Assembly (NCBI RefSeq): GCF_000002995.4
Contig: NW_025062477.1
Coordinates: forward strand, 12,010,696 to 12,074,695
Direction of reading: 5' to 3'
Length of the DNA: 64,000 nt
Origin: Brugia malayi
Taxonomy: Eukaryota > Nematoda > Chromadorea > Rhabditida > Onchocercidae
Below the pieces are notes generated by a model, which worked only from the letters and a program-made list of their open reading frames with translations, searched no databases and had not been told where the DNA came from. This document shows positions 40,701 to 56,400 of this stretch, piece by piece (the stretch's first letter is position 1; each line of letters starts with the position of its first letter). Position numbers and translations under genes: made by a program.

Positions 40701-43392
40701 TTTCAATTGATATTAAATTTAAAATTTAACAAATTTAAATTTTAGCAAAAATTTCACGAGAATAATGAAATGATTCTTTTTTCTATTATTTAATTATTCT
40801 TATCATTTGCAATATTATTGTTATTATAATGATAATGATCATTCTTATCTAATTACTCTTATCATTTACAATATTTTTTTGTTCGTTATAGTGATAATGA
40901 TCAGTATTGCTTGTTGCAGTTACTATGGTGAGAAATATTCGGTAGTTATAATTTCCGGAAACAATTAAATCTTCTTTTTGATCTTTTTTTTTTCGTAACT
41001 AAAAGTTTAGTAGAATTTTTGTCAAAAAAAAAATAAATTTTATGAAAAATAAAATCAAATTCTTATCAAATAAATCATAAAACGATATGTAAAAATATAA
41101 TTTTATATATTGTATTTTTTTTTTTAAAAAAAAAAAACAAAACTGACAAGATTCAACCATTTTTAAAGAATTTAAATTTATTCCGATTTATAAACAATTA
41201 ACTTGTAATTACTGTTAATTTTTTTTTTGTAAGAAATAAAATTAAAATTTAGCAAAAATGAAGATGAGAAAAGAAAGAACGAAAAAAAAAAAACTAACTG
41301 ATGAAGAAATACAACAAATCATCATTATCATTCATTATCAATCATTATCATTTATCACCTCCTTCTATAATAATTACAATTTCTATTAATATTCAAATGA
41401 AATTAATAAATAAATGAACGAATGATAGGATACACAACTTATTTCATTGTTAATTGGAAAAATTTTACTCAAATTAAACTTAGTGATTACAATTATTATC
41501 ATTTTAAATAATATCAAATGGAATTATTGTTAGTAAAATCAATTAATTATTGTCACCAAATATTATAATCATTAATAAATGTTATTCCTTCTAATTATAC
41601 TACTTTTACTAGAATGTTTTAACTAGAAATTAATAATAAAAGATGCAAAAATTGATAATATCATTACTATTACTTTTGCATTTAATTACAATAATATTTA
41701 TAGTAATAATAGAAATAGTAACGGTACTACTAAAGTAGTTATAATAGTACTAGTAGCAATATAAAATTAATAGTAGATGAACTAATAATAATAGTAATAA
41801 TGAATTAGTACCACTAATATTAACACAGGTGGTAAACAAGTACTGCTACTGGTAGAAGTACCACTAATAATATTGAAGGTAATAAACAAGTACCACTAAC
41901 ACAGTAGCGATACCGCTAATATTAACAGGCAGCAAACGAGTGTTGCTAACAGCGGTATATTAACAGGTAGCGAATAAGTACCACTAGCGGTAATAAACAA
42001 GTACCGCTAATAATATTAATAGGTAGCAAACAAATACCACTAGCATCAGCAATAATTGTATTAGTACTACTAATAATATTAGTAGTAATACAAGAAGTAC
42101 CACAATAATTTTAGTATTGTAGTGGTAATAATAAGAGTATACAAGTAAAAGGAGTAATACAAAAAGGAGTAATACAAAAGTGCAAATTAAGTAAGAAAAT
42201 TAATACTAGTAGTGATAGTGTCAGAATAGTAGTAGTAATGCTAGTACAAGTAGCAAAAGTAATGCAAGTAGTAATGCTAGTACAAGTAGCAAAAGTAATG
42301 CAAGTAGTAATGCTAGTACAAGTAGCAAAAGTAATGCAAGTAGTAATGCTAGTACAAGTAGCAAAAGTAATGCAAGTAGTAATGCTAGTACAAGTAGCAA
42401 AAGTAATGCAAGTAGTAATGCTAGTACAAGTAGCAAAAGTAATGCAAGTAGTAATGCTAGTACAAGTAGCAAAAGTAATGCAAGTAGTAATGCTAGTACA
42501 AGTAGCAAAAGTAATGCAAGTAGTAATGCTAGTACAAGTAGCAAAAGTAATGCAAGTAGTAATGCTAGTACAAGTAGCAAAAGTAATGCAAGTAGTAATG
42601 CTAGTACAAGTAGCAAAAGTAATGCAAGTAGTAATGCTAGTACAAGTAGCAAAAGTAATGCAAGTAGTAATGCTAGTACAAGTAGCAAAAGTAATGCAAG
42701 TAGTAATGCTAGTACAAGTAGCAAAAGTAATGCAAGTAGTAATGCTAGTACAAGTAGCAAAAGTAATGCAAGTAGTAATGCTAGTACAAGTAGCAAAAGT
42801 AATGCAAGTAGTAATGCTAGTACAAGTAGCAAAAGTAATGCAAGTAGTAATGCTAGTACAAGTAGCAAAAGTAATGCAAGTAGTAATGCTAGTACAAGTA
42901 GCAAAAGTAATGCAAGTAGTAATGCTAGTACAAGTAGCAAAAGTAATGCAAGTAGTAATGCTAGTACAAGTAGCAAAAGTAATGCAAGTAGTAATGCTAG
43001 TACAAGTAGCAAAAGTAATGCAAGTAGTAATGCTAGTACAAGTAGCAAAAGTAATGCAAGTAGTAATGCTAGTACAAGTAGCAAAAGTAATGCAAGTAGT
43101 AATGCTAGTACAAGTAGCAAAAGTAATACTAACAGTTATAGTAATAGCAATGACATACTTATAAAACTAGTAGTAGAAGCAGTGATGTGTGCATTGATAA
43201 TATTAGCACAAACTCTTTGACAGAGTGAAAAAGCAAAGAGAAAGTATTTGTGTGCTTAGAAAAAGAAAAGAATAAGATGAAAAATCATTTTTAAAAAAAA
43301 AAAAAAATAATAAAAGAGAGAAAAAATGAATTGAACTGATAATAATAGTATAGAATAATTGTTCATTTTGTCCTTTTTTTTTTAACATAAAT

Positions 43393-43426
<34 letters not shown>

Positions 43427-46400
43427 AAGGACAAGGAAGAAAAGAGAGAGAAAAAGAGTGAAAAAAATAATAAAATAAATTTACAAATATTTAATTCAAA
43501 ATAAGAACTTATATATTAACAAATATCTAAGTTTATTAATCAAAATTATAATTTTTGTTTCGCAAAATATTCTATTATAATTGAAATTGTATTATTAATC
43601 CAATACCTTTTCCATTTTTTTTTTTTTTTTGCTTTTTTTTTTCATCCAATAAAATGATAAAAAATGAAAAGATGGATATTTTTAAATGATTATGCTTTTA
43701 AAATTTCAATTTTAACAGATAATTTGAATTTTTAATTGAACTGAAGATGAATTGATTGCTTATAATTTTGATTAGAAGAAGGGAAAGAAAGATTAAAATG
43801 TTATCAATAATAAATATTATAATTAAGTAATTGATTACAAACTTTATTGCAAAAAGAAAATTGAGAGGAAAATTTATGCTAAATGATACATATTGAATGA
43901 TTCAAATCAAATTTTCAAATTAAGTTTCAATTCAAAACTTCAAAAAATTAATTATTTCTTTGTGCTAAACTATGCAGAAGACTCAAATAATAAAAGATAA
44001 TTTAAAATACCAAAAAATAAAAAAATATAATCATAAATATCAATAAAATTCAATTAAAAAAAATACGATAATCCAAATTTCCTATATTGAAATCAAATAT
44101 TGAAATAAAATTTGAAATATTAGAAAAAACAATTAAATGAATAATTGAAAATGTTTAAAAAAATTTATTTTGAATTTGAACATTAAAAGATAATTTAAAA
44201 ATAATTATAGCAATAATTGAAGTGATTTAAAAAAAAAAAACGTTTTGAATTTTATTCATGAAAATGTTTACTGAAAAAAATTCAATGAAATATTTTTCAA
44301 AGTTAAAATGTTTGCATTAAAAAAAAAGATGAAAAATCATTTGTAAACTAAAATATTTCACAAAATGTTTTATGTTTACATTCTTTGCTTGCAAAAAAAA
44401 AAAAAAAAGAAAAAAAATTTAGATGAAATTTTGATATAAAATTTTTTTTTAAAAGAAATAATTTAAACAGGTAAATTTGCAATGTAGAATAAATTTTCAA
44501 TATTTCTTTCCTTAATTCATTAATATATAATTAATCTATTTTAAGTTTACAAGTACACATATATAATATTAAGTGAATTAGTAAATTTATACATTATCAC
44601 AAATAATTTGTTTACTAAATTATCAATTAATTTTCAATTTCATTCCTTATTTACATCATTTTTCAAAAAATTTTCTTTTCTAAAAGATACAATTGATGAA
44701 AAAAATTAAAAATTTAAATCCCTGAAGCAAGTACATATATTATTAAGTAAAACAGTAAATTTATACATCAAAATTCATAGATGGAAAATGTTAAACATTT
44801 AATTTTATTTGTTAAAATAATTATAAAAAATATGTGAAGATAAGAATTATACTTGTATTTTGCAGTAAGAAATAATAAGATTGATCACAGACAAAAAAAA
44901 AAAAAAAAAAAATAAATAAACAAATCCTATTTTCAAATAAAAAAATAAAAATAAAATAAACAAATTTCTGGAATAAAAATTTGAGAAATATTTCACAAAT
45001 ATAACTAACATTTAAAATATAAATTTTAGCTTTAAAAATTTAAAAAATAATTTATCCCATGGAATTTTGAAAATAAAACTTCAATTAAATATTTAAAAGC
45101 TAATCATTAATAATTTAATTTGATGTATGTTAATGATAAATTTGTATAATGAAATAGAATTACAGATAAGGTTGAAATTTTGATGCAAATTTAACAATTA
45201 AACTAAAGTAATACATAACATTTACTACATAGTGATTTGAAATTAAAGAAAAAAGTAATATGATTAAGAGTTAAAATAAATATAAAAATAAAAAATAATA
45301 AAATTAGAAATTAGAATAAATGTAAGGGTGTAATAAAATTGAAAAATTAAATAATAAATGTGGTAAAATTGCTAATTTTATTGCACAAAAATCATTTTCT
45401 CTTAAATACGCTACCATCTGTTTAAGCTAAATGTGAAAGTTACAAATTTTAAGAGATTTAAATTTAAAACATTTCAAAAGAAATTTAGGAAACAAAAAAA
45501 AAAGAATTTAATTTTGATGAAATTGAACAATTCATTAGTTAGATGTTTTTTCTTTCTTAATGCTACTTGTTTAGTTTTAAAAAAAAATTAGAAAAATATT
45601 TGTTAAAATTTAAGAATTAATAAGTAAAAGTATGATTTAATTAATGAATAAATATTCAATTTATGCTTATTCATTCCATTTCTGATTTTTTGTAAAAATT
45701 TTAATACTTAATTTTCTCTTTTTTACCAAAATTAAATTATTTATTAGACAAAATAAGTTATTCGATAGAATTCACAATTGATAACAAATTCAAATACAAT
45801 ATCAAATGAAATATAATTACAATTAGACATTAGGTAAATAATTATACAAGACTTAATAAATAATATTTAATTTATATTCAAAATCTATTTAGAAACAATT
45901 TGTTTTATTTCAACTAAACAATCATTCATCCATTCATTCTTTTCATTTATTTTTCATTTTAATCACAATGTAATATATACTTATTAAATTAATTAATTGA
46001 AAAAAAAAATTAATCAAAACTAAAATAAAAAAATTTTCAAAGTATAAAATTCATTTATTTTTCTTTTTTAACCTTTTTCTTCCTTCTCTTAATAACAAAT
46101 TCAAGCGTATGACGTACGTAAAATTTCAAAAATCATTTTAAAAAGTTACGTCAAATTGTATTTTCAACAATGGGAAGAGAAAAGAATGAGCAGAAAAGAA
46201 GAAAACAAATATTTTTGCATATGAAAGTTAATCTAACTAATCTTCTTTACAAATTTATCATTAAATTATCAAATTAAATGGATTTCAAAAATTCGTATTA
46301 ATCTTTCTAAAATAATTTGGAAAAAAGATAAAACTCAAAAATTTACAAATTTTTTTTATTTTAAAAAAGTATGATAAAATTGTTGTTTATAATTTATTTT

Positions 46401-49400
46401 TTGTTATAGAGAAAAGTCTAACTTATATCTTTGAAGATTAAATAAATTTTTTTTAGAAAAAAAAGAAAGAAATATTCTGTTCAAAATATTTCATAAAATT
46501 TGTTTATGCTTGAAAAGTTATTTAAATCAGTAAAAAAAGAAGCATTCGTTATTTGTACTTTTTATATTATACAACAATATCTTATGAAAAAAAAGAAATT
46601 ATTTAGTATCAAATTACTCAATTCGTTTTAATTTAATTAAATTAAAATGTACAGAAATTTTAATATGAATTTATTTTTACTATATCAGTTTTTGACGTGA
46701 ATTTAATTGTATTTTTACATACTAATTTTTATATGAATTTCAATTAAAATTATCATATGAGCTTTAAGTTTTAAAATTATCATACTAGTACTAAGTTTTT
46801 GATCAGAACTATCAATTACTTATCAATTAACTAATTTAATTAAATTATACAGAAACTTTAATATGAATTCAATCCTAGCATATGAGATTTTAATATAAAT
46901 TTGCCCATAAATTTTTATATAAATTTCAGCTTTACCAAATTAATTTCAGTTAAAATTATCATATGAGTTTTAAATTCTAAAATTATCATATCAGTGTTAA
47001 CTTTTTAATCAAAATTACCAATTGAATAATCATTTTACAAATAAATTATTACTCTAAATTTGGGAAAATTTATCTCGACTTTTTCCTTTTTTGATAATTT
47101 TACACTTTGAAATGAAAAATTTTAAACATACAATAAGAATTGAAAATAAAAACAAAAAGAAAAAACGAAGAATTAGTAAATAGGCCAGAAAAAAAAAAAA
47201 AAAGAAAAAACCTTGCTAATATTTGCTGAATCAGAGCCTAGGCCAGAATCCGTACTATCGGTTGGCCGATGAATTTCAACGTATGCTGTACCATTGACAC
47301 ATTCTGCTGCACTGAACTCACTTCGATCTGAAAAAAATATTTTTTTTCTTTTCAGAAAAAAATGTTTATATATAGCAAAGACTAAATTTAAAAAAAAAAA
47401 AAAGGAAAAAAAAATGTTTAGCTCAAATAAACGATGAAATGAAAATAATTTCCACACAAAATAAAAACCAATTTAAAAAACAAAAAAAAAAAAATGAAAA
47501 AAAAGCGAATGAAAATTTTAATTTTATTCGAAAAGTCTTTTTTTTTTTTGCAAAAAAGAGAAAAAGATGAAAGAAATTAATTTTAAAGTTTCATTTATTC
47601 ATTTTTTTATTCTTATAATTTCTTTTTTTTTGCAATGGCTTCTATGTAATATAGTTTTTTAATTCAGGAAACCATCAGTTTTTGCTTATTTGAAAAATTT
47701 TTCCAGCAAAGTGATAAGAATAAATTTGAGAAAAAAAATTTTTTTTTTTGAAATTTAAAGAGAAAATTGAAATTTTGTTGATGAAAAATTTAGGTATATT
47801 ACATTAATTAAATTATGTTAGAAGGATCATTTTTCTTTCCGCCAATTATTTTGTTGCAATTTATAAATTTAATTTAAAATAGAATTTAAATTTAAATATT
47901 TCCACTTTCACCTTGCTTACTTCATTTCAATTTCTGTTTAAATCTGTCACTCCAATTGTACTAAGCAACAGGAAGAAGTGAAAAAAACTAATTCTTAAAC
48001 AAATATTTTTAAATATTTGCTTGCGTTTCTTTTTTCTATTTTTAAATTTTATTTAAAAATCAATGTTTGTTTGTTAAAAAATTTTTTCACTTTAATTTAC
48101 ACTTTCGATAGTAATAATTTTTGTTTATTTAGTAAATGTAAAAACAATTATCAACATTGATCGCTATTTGATAAGCTTTTTAATTGTTAAATGAAAAATT
48201 TTAATTTATATCAGATGCAGGAAAAATAATAATTAATTATTGAAAATAATTGTTATTGTAAATGTAAATGTGAAAAAAAGGGAAAAAAAGAAAACTAAAA
48301 ATTATGTTTTCAATTTCCATTTCTTATTAAATGTGCAAATTGTTCTCTAAATAGATTATAAGCTAGCTATTTAAATTAATTATCAATTATAAACTGAAAA
48401 CAAATTAATTTTTGCCGAATTAATCAAATTAAATTATCTAATCGATTTATTGATTAAATTAATTAAATCTTTCCTTACATTTCTCAATCAGCATTTCATT
48501 ATAATAAATCATTCGTTTTTTCTACTGTTATCGAATATTAAAAAATGAAATTTGGAAAATCAGAATAATATACAAAAATTAAATTAAATTTAAATTCATA
48601 AAATTATTCACACCATTAATTAGCAACTATTATATACTTATTTGTCGGAAAAAAAAATGTGAAAAATAGAAAGAGAGAAAAATGTGAAAAAAAAAAAAAG
48701 TGCGAAGAAATAAATAAGAAATGAGGAGGAAGAAGAAGAGGAAAAAAAAAAAAACAAATCGGAAGTTTACAAATTTAAACTTGTCAACTTTTTGAAATAA
48801 TTGACAGGAATAAATGAGAAGCGAAAATGTATATTACATATTTATTTCACTATTCAATCAATTGTTGCTATCATTGTTTAAATTTAAAAATGAAAAAAGA
48901 AGTTTTTTTGAAAAGGAAAAATTTGCTTTTTTTTTTTTTTCTTTCTTTGCTATTTCAAAGTTAAATATTTTAATAGATAATTCCAATGCAATAAGCTTAT
49001 TGTATAGTAGTAATTTTTAAATAAAAATTTCAATTTTATACTTTTGATAAATTTTAATAAAACATATATTAGAAATTGATAAGAAATTGAATTTGAAAAA
49101 TAATAGTTCCAAAAAAAAAAAAAAAAAAATCAAAAAGAAATGTTTATGAAATAATTTGATCATATTATTTTTTATTAATATTTGCTGAAATATATGAATG
49201 AAAGAAACAAATAATAAAATTTTTATCAATTTCATCTTTTTTTTTGGGAAATTTTCAATAAATGATATGGTAATTTTGCTATGATATTATGCTAATTTAA
49301 AAGGTTAATTTAAATTTATTAAATTTAAAAGTTTAATTTAAATTTATTAAATTTAAAAGGTTAATTTAAAAAGAAGCATGCTTATTTCATTTATTTTTGC

Positions 49401-50443
49401 ATTACTAAAAGCATATTTCAAATTAAAAATTAATTTCAACCAATATTTCAAAATGCATCAAAAATTTTGATTTATTTCATACTTAATCATAACTTTATTA
49501 ATCATACAAATGCAATTAATTCAAAATTAAAATTTATTATATGCAATTAACACATTTTTTACAAATCCTAAAATTATTTAAACATTTTTTTTGAAAAACA
49601 AAATTAGTTAATTTAAAGTTAATCAAAACACTTTTTTTTTTTTTAATCAAATTATTTTTAAATTTTGGAAGTTCAAAAAAAAGAAGAAAGAACCAAAAAA
49701 TTATTTGCAAAAATAACAAATCATAGAATTTTCCCCTTAGTTTTAGTAGCATTTAAATCTTTTAAAATGAAGAAAAAAAGAGATTTAACAAAATCTTTTA
49801 AATCCTTAATATCTTTTAAAATTTGCTTCGTGCGTAAAACTTTGGAAAAAAATAAAACAAAGAAAAAAAAATTCAAAATTTGGAATAAATATGAAATAAA
49901 ATGTCAAAAATTAATTGCATCATTTTTTGTCATAAATTAGTAAAATTTTATGAAATAAAGTATGAAGCAAAAAAGAGAAAAGAATATTCAAATATTAAAA
50001 TAGAAAAGAAGGAAAAATAGTATATGAAAATAAATTATAATAAAGAAAGAAAAGTGATAAAACTTTTATATATTTTTAATAACTATTTAAAATAAAGTAT
50101 TAATTAAAAATTACTTTTTAAAATATTTTATCAATAATATAAGAAGAAAAAGAATAAAATAAGGTAAAAAAATATTGAAAAAAAGATAATAAAAATGTTT
50201 TTCCCTTTTAATTATTATTAAATTTCAGTTTAAAGTTCATTTTAAACATTATTATTACTTATAATATTGTTAAAATGAAGAAAAAAAGAAGAGGAAGAGA
50301 GAGAGAGAGGGAGAGGGAGAGGGAGAGGAAGATGAATAATTTGAGAGGATAAAATGAAAATGCCAAAAATAAATTTTGTTAGATGAAATGAAATGAAAAA
50401 AAAAAGAGATCGGAAGATTTTAATAGAATAATAGAAAAGACAA

Positions 50444-50480
<37 letters not shown>

Positions 50481-53400
50481 AGAGGAAGATTGATTAGGAA
50501 AAAGAGAGAGAAAAAGAGAGAGAGAGAAAATATTTTTTTTTAAAAAAAAAAGTTCAAAAAAAGATGAAAGAAAAGCTAAAGCATATAGACTAGAAGTAAA
50601 AGCTAATACGGATGAAAATTTTTAAATGCTTAAAGATTTATCATTTATCTCTAACCACAAAAAAAAAAAGGAAATACAACTATGTTTTGTTTTTTTTTTT
50701 AATCTTTTTCCTTCTCTTTCTTTCTCCCTCTCTCTCTCTCTCTCCTCTCTTTGTTAGTTATTGCGTTTCTTTCTTTGAGAAATAAACGGTTTTCTTTGTT
50801 TTATTGTTTAAATTTAAACTTTAAATAGAAAATTTAATAATTAAAAAAAAAGAATAAATTTTTGTAAATTAATTTACTATAAATTTTTTTTTTTTTTGTA
50901 ATTTAAATTATTTTATAAATTTTTTTTTCTTTGTAAATTAAATTATTTTGTAAATTTTTGTAATTTATAAGTTTTTATTAAAAAGTTGAATTTTTTAAAC
51001 AATTAAAAGAGATTAGAAATTACCAATAAATTAAAGTTTTTAATTTTTACTCTTTTTTTTTTTTAAAAAAAATAAAAAAGATAAAATAATAGAGAATTTG
51101 CATTTCATATTTGTTTACACAGTAAAAGATACTAATTCTGATTTTATTTTTAATTAGTTGAATTAATGTTTATTTTAATAAAACTTTAAACTTTTTGGAA
51201 AAAAGACAAAAGTTGATTAAAATCTAAAATAAAACTTAAAATAAAATATTATGATGATATTTTTGTACAAAAGAAAGGAGCAAATTATCAAATAAACAAA
51301 ATCAAAAATAAAATAAATAAATAAAAGTAGTAAAAATAAGATGAGCAAATTTTTTCTTTTTTTTCTTGGAAAACAAAAATATATGTTAAAATTATCAAAA
51401 ATTACTAAAAAATATCAATAAAAAAAAAAAAAAAAAAGGAAAATAAAAATAGAAAAATAAAATAGATAACAAAAAATTATTAAAAAATTACTAGAAATTT
51501 TAATAAATTTCATTTTAATCTTTTACTCTTGAACAAACAAAATAATAAATAAATAAATAAATAAGCATATAATAAATGATATTCGGTAATTGCATATAAA
51601 GAATTTAATTAATTGTAATAAAATGAATAGAAAAATTTGAAGTAATGAAGAAATATTTTTTAACATTTTGTAAATTTTACAACAACCACCTACCTTCTTC
51701 TCCTTCTTCCTCTTCTACTTGTGCTGCTTCTTCTTCTTCTTCTTCTTCTTTATCGAAATTTTCATAGCTATCTGCTCGAGAATTGTCCGCAATTGATTTA
51801 CGAATGATTGAACTACTAATAGCGCCATCGCCATCATTAGCAGCACTTACCGCATTTGTATCATTATTATCATCATTATTACTACTATCATTTTTGATAT
51901 TTTTTGTTGCATCGATTAGAAATATAAATTCAATTACTGCTTGTGAATTCACTTCAGAATCTGAAACAAATAAATAAAATTATTAAATTTAATTTGCATA
52001 ATTATTATAATGATATAAACAAAAAAAAAAAAAAAAAAGTAGGAAGATTATAATTATATGAATTAAATTTTTATTTTATTGTTATAATTTATTATTATTG
52101 AATTTTGTAAGAAAAAAAAAAAAAAAAGAGAAAAATAATTCGAATTTTTGGATATTAATTGGAATACTGCAAATATTATACGAAAAGGAATTTCAATTCG
52201 GAAAAAAATGATAGTAAATATTTGCTTTCTATGCTATTTATCATTGCTTCAATTTAGCTTCATGCAAAAATTGATTAATACTTTATTGATTTCATAAATT
52301 AATTTAAATTGATGAGTTAAAAATTTTTTTATTATAATTTGAAATTGTATTGTTATTAGATAATCACGTAGAAATGGATGATAATTTGAAAATTTATTAC
52401 TTATATTTGAATTTAAAAAATGCTAATGACTAAAAGATAATTTTAAAATGTTAAAAAAATGCTTAAATGCTTTTTTTTTAAAAAAAAAAAAAAAGAAAAA
52501 AGAAAAACGAATAGTTTAATAATTATCTTTAAGCATAAAAGATATTTACTAGATTTAAAAGAAAAATGATAGATGCATATATTATGTGAAATTAATTTTT
52601 AATTTTAATCAATTTTTATAGCATTATTTGAAGCATAAAAAATTTGTTAATTTTAAACTTTAACTTTCATAAATCTTTAATTTATTGAAGAAATGTTAAA
52701 AATATCCAATAAAATTTATAAAAAATATCAGTGATATATATATTAAACACATTCTAACGGAATGTATAATATACTTCTCTTCAATCATTTTTTTTTTTTT
52801 TTTTCTTTTTTCTTTAATTTATAATTTTAAGTTGATAAATGTTTGAAATATATAATTTCATGAATTTATTCAAAATTTAAATCATTATTATTTATTATTA
52901 TTCTAGAAATTTCCAAAAGGAAAGCTATAATTTTGTTTTTTGTTAAATGAAGAATTTCTAAGAATTATATAAAGTTTATTTTTAGCAAAAATAAATAAAT
53001 AAATAAACTAACAAATACTAAAAATTTTTCTGCGCTAAATAAGTTTAAATTAATTAATTAATTAAACATTTTTTTTATTAACTAAACTTATATATATTAT
53101 AAATCAATTTATTCATTAATTTTTTATTAATTATACTTATCCTAATTTTATTAATTAAACTTATACTAAACTTATACCAATTAATTAAACTTATTTATTT
53201 ACCATTAAAGATATTATCCAATTCTTCGCGATAAAATCGTAATCTATAGATATTTTCATTATTTGTTGACAAATCAAATGTGCAAGTGTTAAATTGACAA
53301 CGAAAAAATAGTGCACGTTCAGTGGTACTCGTACGTTGGAAACATTTTACCAAAATATCGCCACGTAATGGTAAGTCATCCAATTCAAATGTATTATTTT

Positions 53401-56400
53401 CCGCTACAACCCTATAAAATTTTATCAATTATTTGTGATAATTTTAATTAATATAATTTTAAATATAGATAATAGATCAAAAAAATTTTTTTTTTACAGT
53501 AAGTCATACTTTAAACTTATATTTTTTTAGTTATAATACGAATAATTTCAAAAAAAAAAAAAAAGTTTTTTAAATAAAAATTGAAATATAACGTCGAGAA
53601 AAAAAAAAAAAAAAAAAAAACAATAAAATTAGTGATAAAATGATTAGTTAATATAATTTATTTGTTTTTGCATTTCATACTATTATATTTTAATTGTAAA
53701 ATATATTTCAATTAAAATTTTAAAAGATTAGAAATAAAAAAAAGGTATAACCATACTTAAGTGATGTTGTATGCACTGGTTGCATACGTTCATATATTTT
53801 GAATAAAACATTTCGATTAAAAAAATTTGTTAATATAATATTATGTAAGTAAACTGTTGCTGGTTGAATTTTTGTTCGTCCACAAAGAAGTGATGAAAAA
53901 TATTTGACATATCTAAAAAAAAAAAAAAAATTGAATTAAAATTGAAAATATTAAAAGAATTAAAATGTCTAAAAATCTGAATTAAAATTAGAAAAATTTT
54001 AAATATTTTGAAAATACTAAACAATATAGAATTAAAAATAGAAATCAATGTATTTCACATATCTAAAAATAAACATGTTTAAAAGCAGAATTAAAAATGG
54101 AAATTAATACATTTCAAATATTTGAATATAGAACTAAAAATAGAAATGAATGTATTTCTCAAATTTAAAAACAGAATTGTTAAATTTGAATTTCATGCAT
54201 TCAGCTGTTAAATACATGAAAGTTTTTAGTAAAACTCACGTGCAATAATATTCACTTATAATTTAGGTTACATTTTATTATTAATTATATATATAATCTG
54301 CATAGTATTTCACGTTATATTCTCACTTACGCCATATACGTCATATTAAACTTTATTAAACTTTTTGCATACAATAATTTCCTATAAAACCTTAATTATA
54401 AGTAATTATTAATTGATATTTTATAATTAATCGTAAAGAATACTTAATTTAAATATAATTGCTAATGAATTTTTTCTTCTTTATTAATTTCATAAAACAA
54501 TTTTATAGTTTCAACAAAAAAATTAGAATTATCAATAATTACAATTATAGAGAAAGTATATAAAAGTTTTGTTAGTTCAAAAAAAAAAAAAAAAAAAAGA
54601 AAAGAAAATAAAGAGAGAAACTTTATGGTTTTTTAATTAAAAAAATTTATTGTTAGCAATAAATTACCAATAAATTACAATTTAAAAGGTTGACAGTTGT
54701 TGACAATTTCATTGCATGCAATATTTTTATTCTAAAGTATAATAAAAGTACTTTTTTTTCAAAAATAAAACGACATGAAATTATTTTTTTGCTTTTAAAG
54801 TTTATGGAAAAAAAAATTTTTTAGTAATAATTTATAATTATTTTACTGATTGAACTATGATTGACCGAATTGTTGCAGACATTTAATTAGTTATTAAGTA
54901 GTTAATAAGTTGTTTCGTGATTAATTAGCACTAAAAAATAACCAAAAATATATAAATTCAAAATAAAATATAAAACTTAATATGTACTGGAGAAAAGGAT
55001 TAATTAGTTAATAAGTAAATATAGTTAATAAGCTAATATATAATTAGTTAATATAATTAATAAGTTAATTAATTAATATACGATATTTAATTTATTTTCA
55101 ACATCAAATTAACTCGATTAATTTTATTTATCTTAAACATTTTCTGCTTTCCTTTTGAAATTTCATCTCATTGTTTAACTAATACTTTTAAAGCAATTCA
55201 AAAGTTCGTTAAAAAAAAAAAAAAAAGATTAAAATGACCTTCGAGTGGGCTAAGTGACAAATTTAAGAGCTAATGCAAATACACTTTTAAATAGCCTTGA
55301 ACTACTTCACGACAAAAAAAAAATGCTTCAATTAAACTTTATTTCTTCCAAAGAAAATTATTTTTTTCTCCGAGTTTAAATCATTTTTTAATTTAATAAA
55401 GAAAAAAAGAAGAAAGATAGATGTGAAATCTTTAATGTTATCGAAAATTTTATTTTCAGACAAAAAATCACTATTTGAATCAAATTTATCATTCATAAAA
55501 ATTTAATTTTTACTAGTTATTTTCGTTTTTTTTTTCTTTTTGTAAATTTTTTTCATCAGAAATTTGTTATTTTCAAATAAAATTTTTTTAATTCGAAAAA
55601 AAAAAATTCACTTAATATTGGTTTAATTTATAAAAATTAATTATTGTAATAAAAAAGTGATAAATTTTAAGATTAAAAATATATCTGTTTGGTATAAAAA
55701 TAAGCAAAATAATAAAAGAATATACTAAAAATTAATATATAAAATGAAAAAAAAAATTATTTTTTTCTTTTTTCAATTTTTAAATTTTATTTTATACTAA
55801 TTATCAAATCATTAAAAGAAATGAAAATGAAAATTTGATAAAAACCGTTTATGCGATGGCTGTCCATTTGGTCCAAGATAATATTCACTAAATTGTTGTA
55901 ATGCAAAACGATTTTCAATTAATTCATCACTAAAATTAAAAAAAAAAAGAATTGAAAATTTTTTTCAATTAAAAAAATTTATTTTATTTTATTTCAATTT
56001 CTCCTTTTAAATGTTTGTTATTTCATTTCATTAAATATAACTTTTTAAATACAATGATAATATAACACAATATGTAATACAATAAATAATATAATGTAAT
56101 AAAATTGCATTAAATAAAAATTAAAATTAAAATCAATTTTTTTGATTATTTTAGAAATTTATTTCATTTTTAATAAATATTTGTTGAAATAGCAAAACAA
56201 TTTAAATGAAGTGAAATAAATTTTTGTTTTCAAAATAACAAAATTATAATAATTATTATTGTTGTTTACAATTACTAATTATTTCACCTCAATATAATAT
56301 ATATATATTTATAAAAAAAAAATTTTGTAAAATTATTTTAAACAACATTTATAAATGTACTTGTAAATTAGTAATAGTAGAAATTTTATAATTTATAGAA

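Larger units (their letters stand above)
36073..47211 (-). other. TNS: Tensin intron 8 (11.1 kb), rich in minisatellites
   Basis: The longest intron, separating the C2-proximal exons from the proline-rich linker. It contains the 33-bp array (38374-38703), the 47-bp array (39092-39279), a degenerate triplet zone (41700-42230) leading into the 36-bp array (42233-43128), and GA repeats. I see no additional exon; the flanking phases (0/0) match. Confidence 0.75.

Noticed and set aside
42221..43164. Overlapping 299- and 308-codon open frames on opposite strands
   Set aside because: Both are the 36-bp repeat read in frame; no splice sites, domains or start context. Kept as a repeat.
43396..43425. 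GA repeats as possible GAGA-type regulatory elements
   Set aside because: Purine tracts of this kind recur throughout the introns, so no specific function can be supported.
49017..49940. Several 70-90 codon Phe/Lys-rich frames
   Set aside because: Expected in A/T-homopolymer DNA. No exon boundaries or similarity seen.
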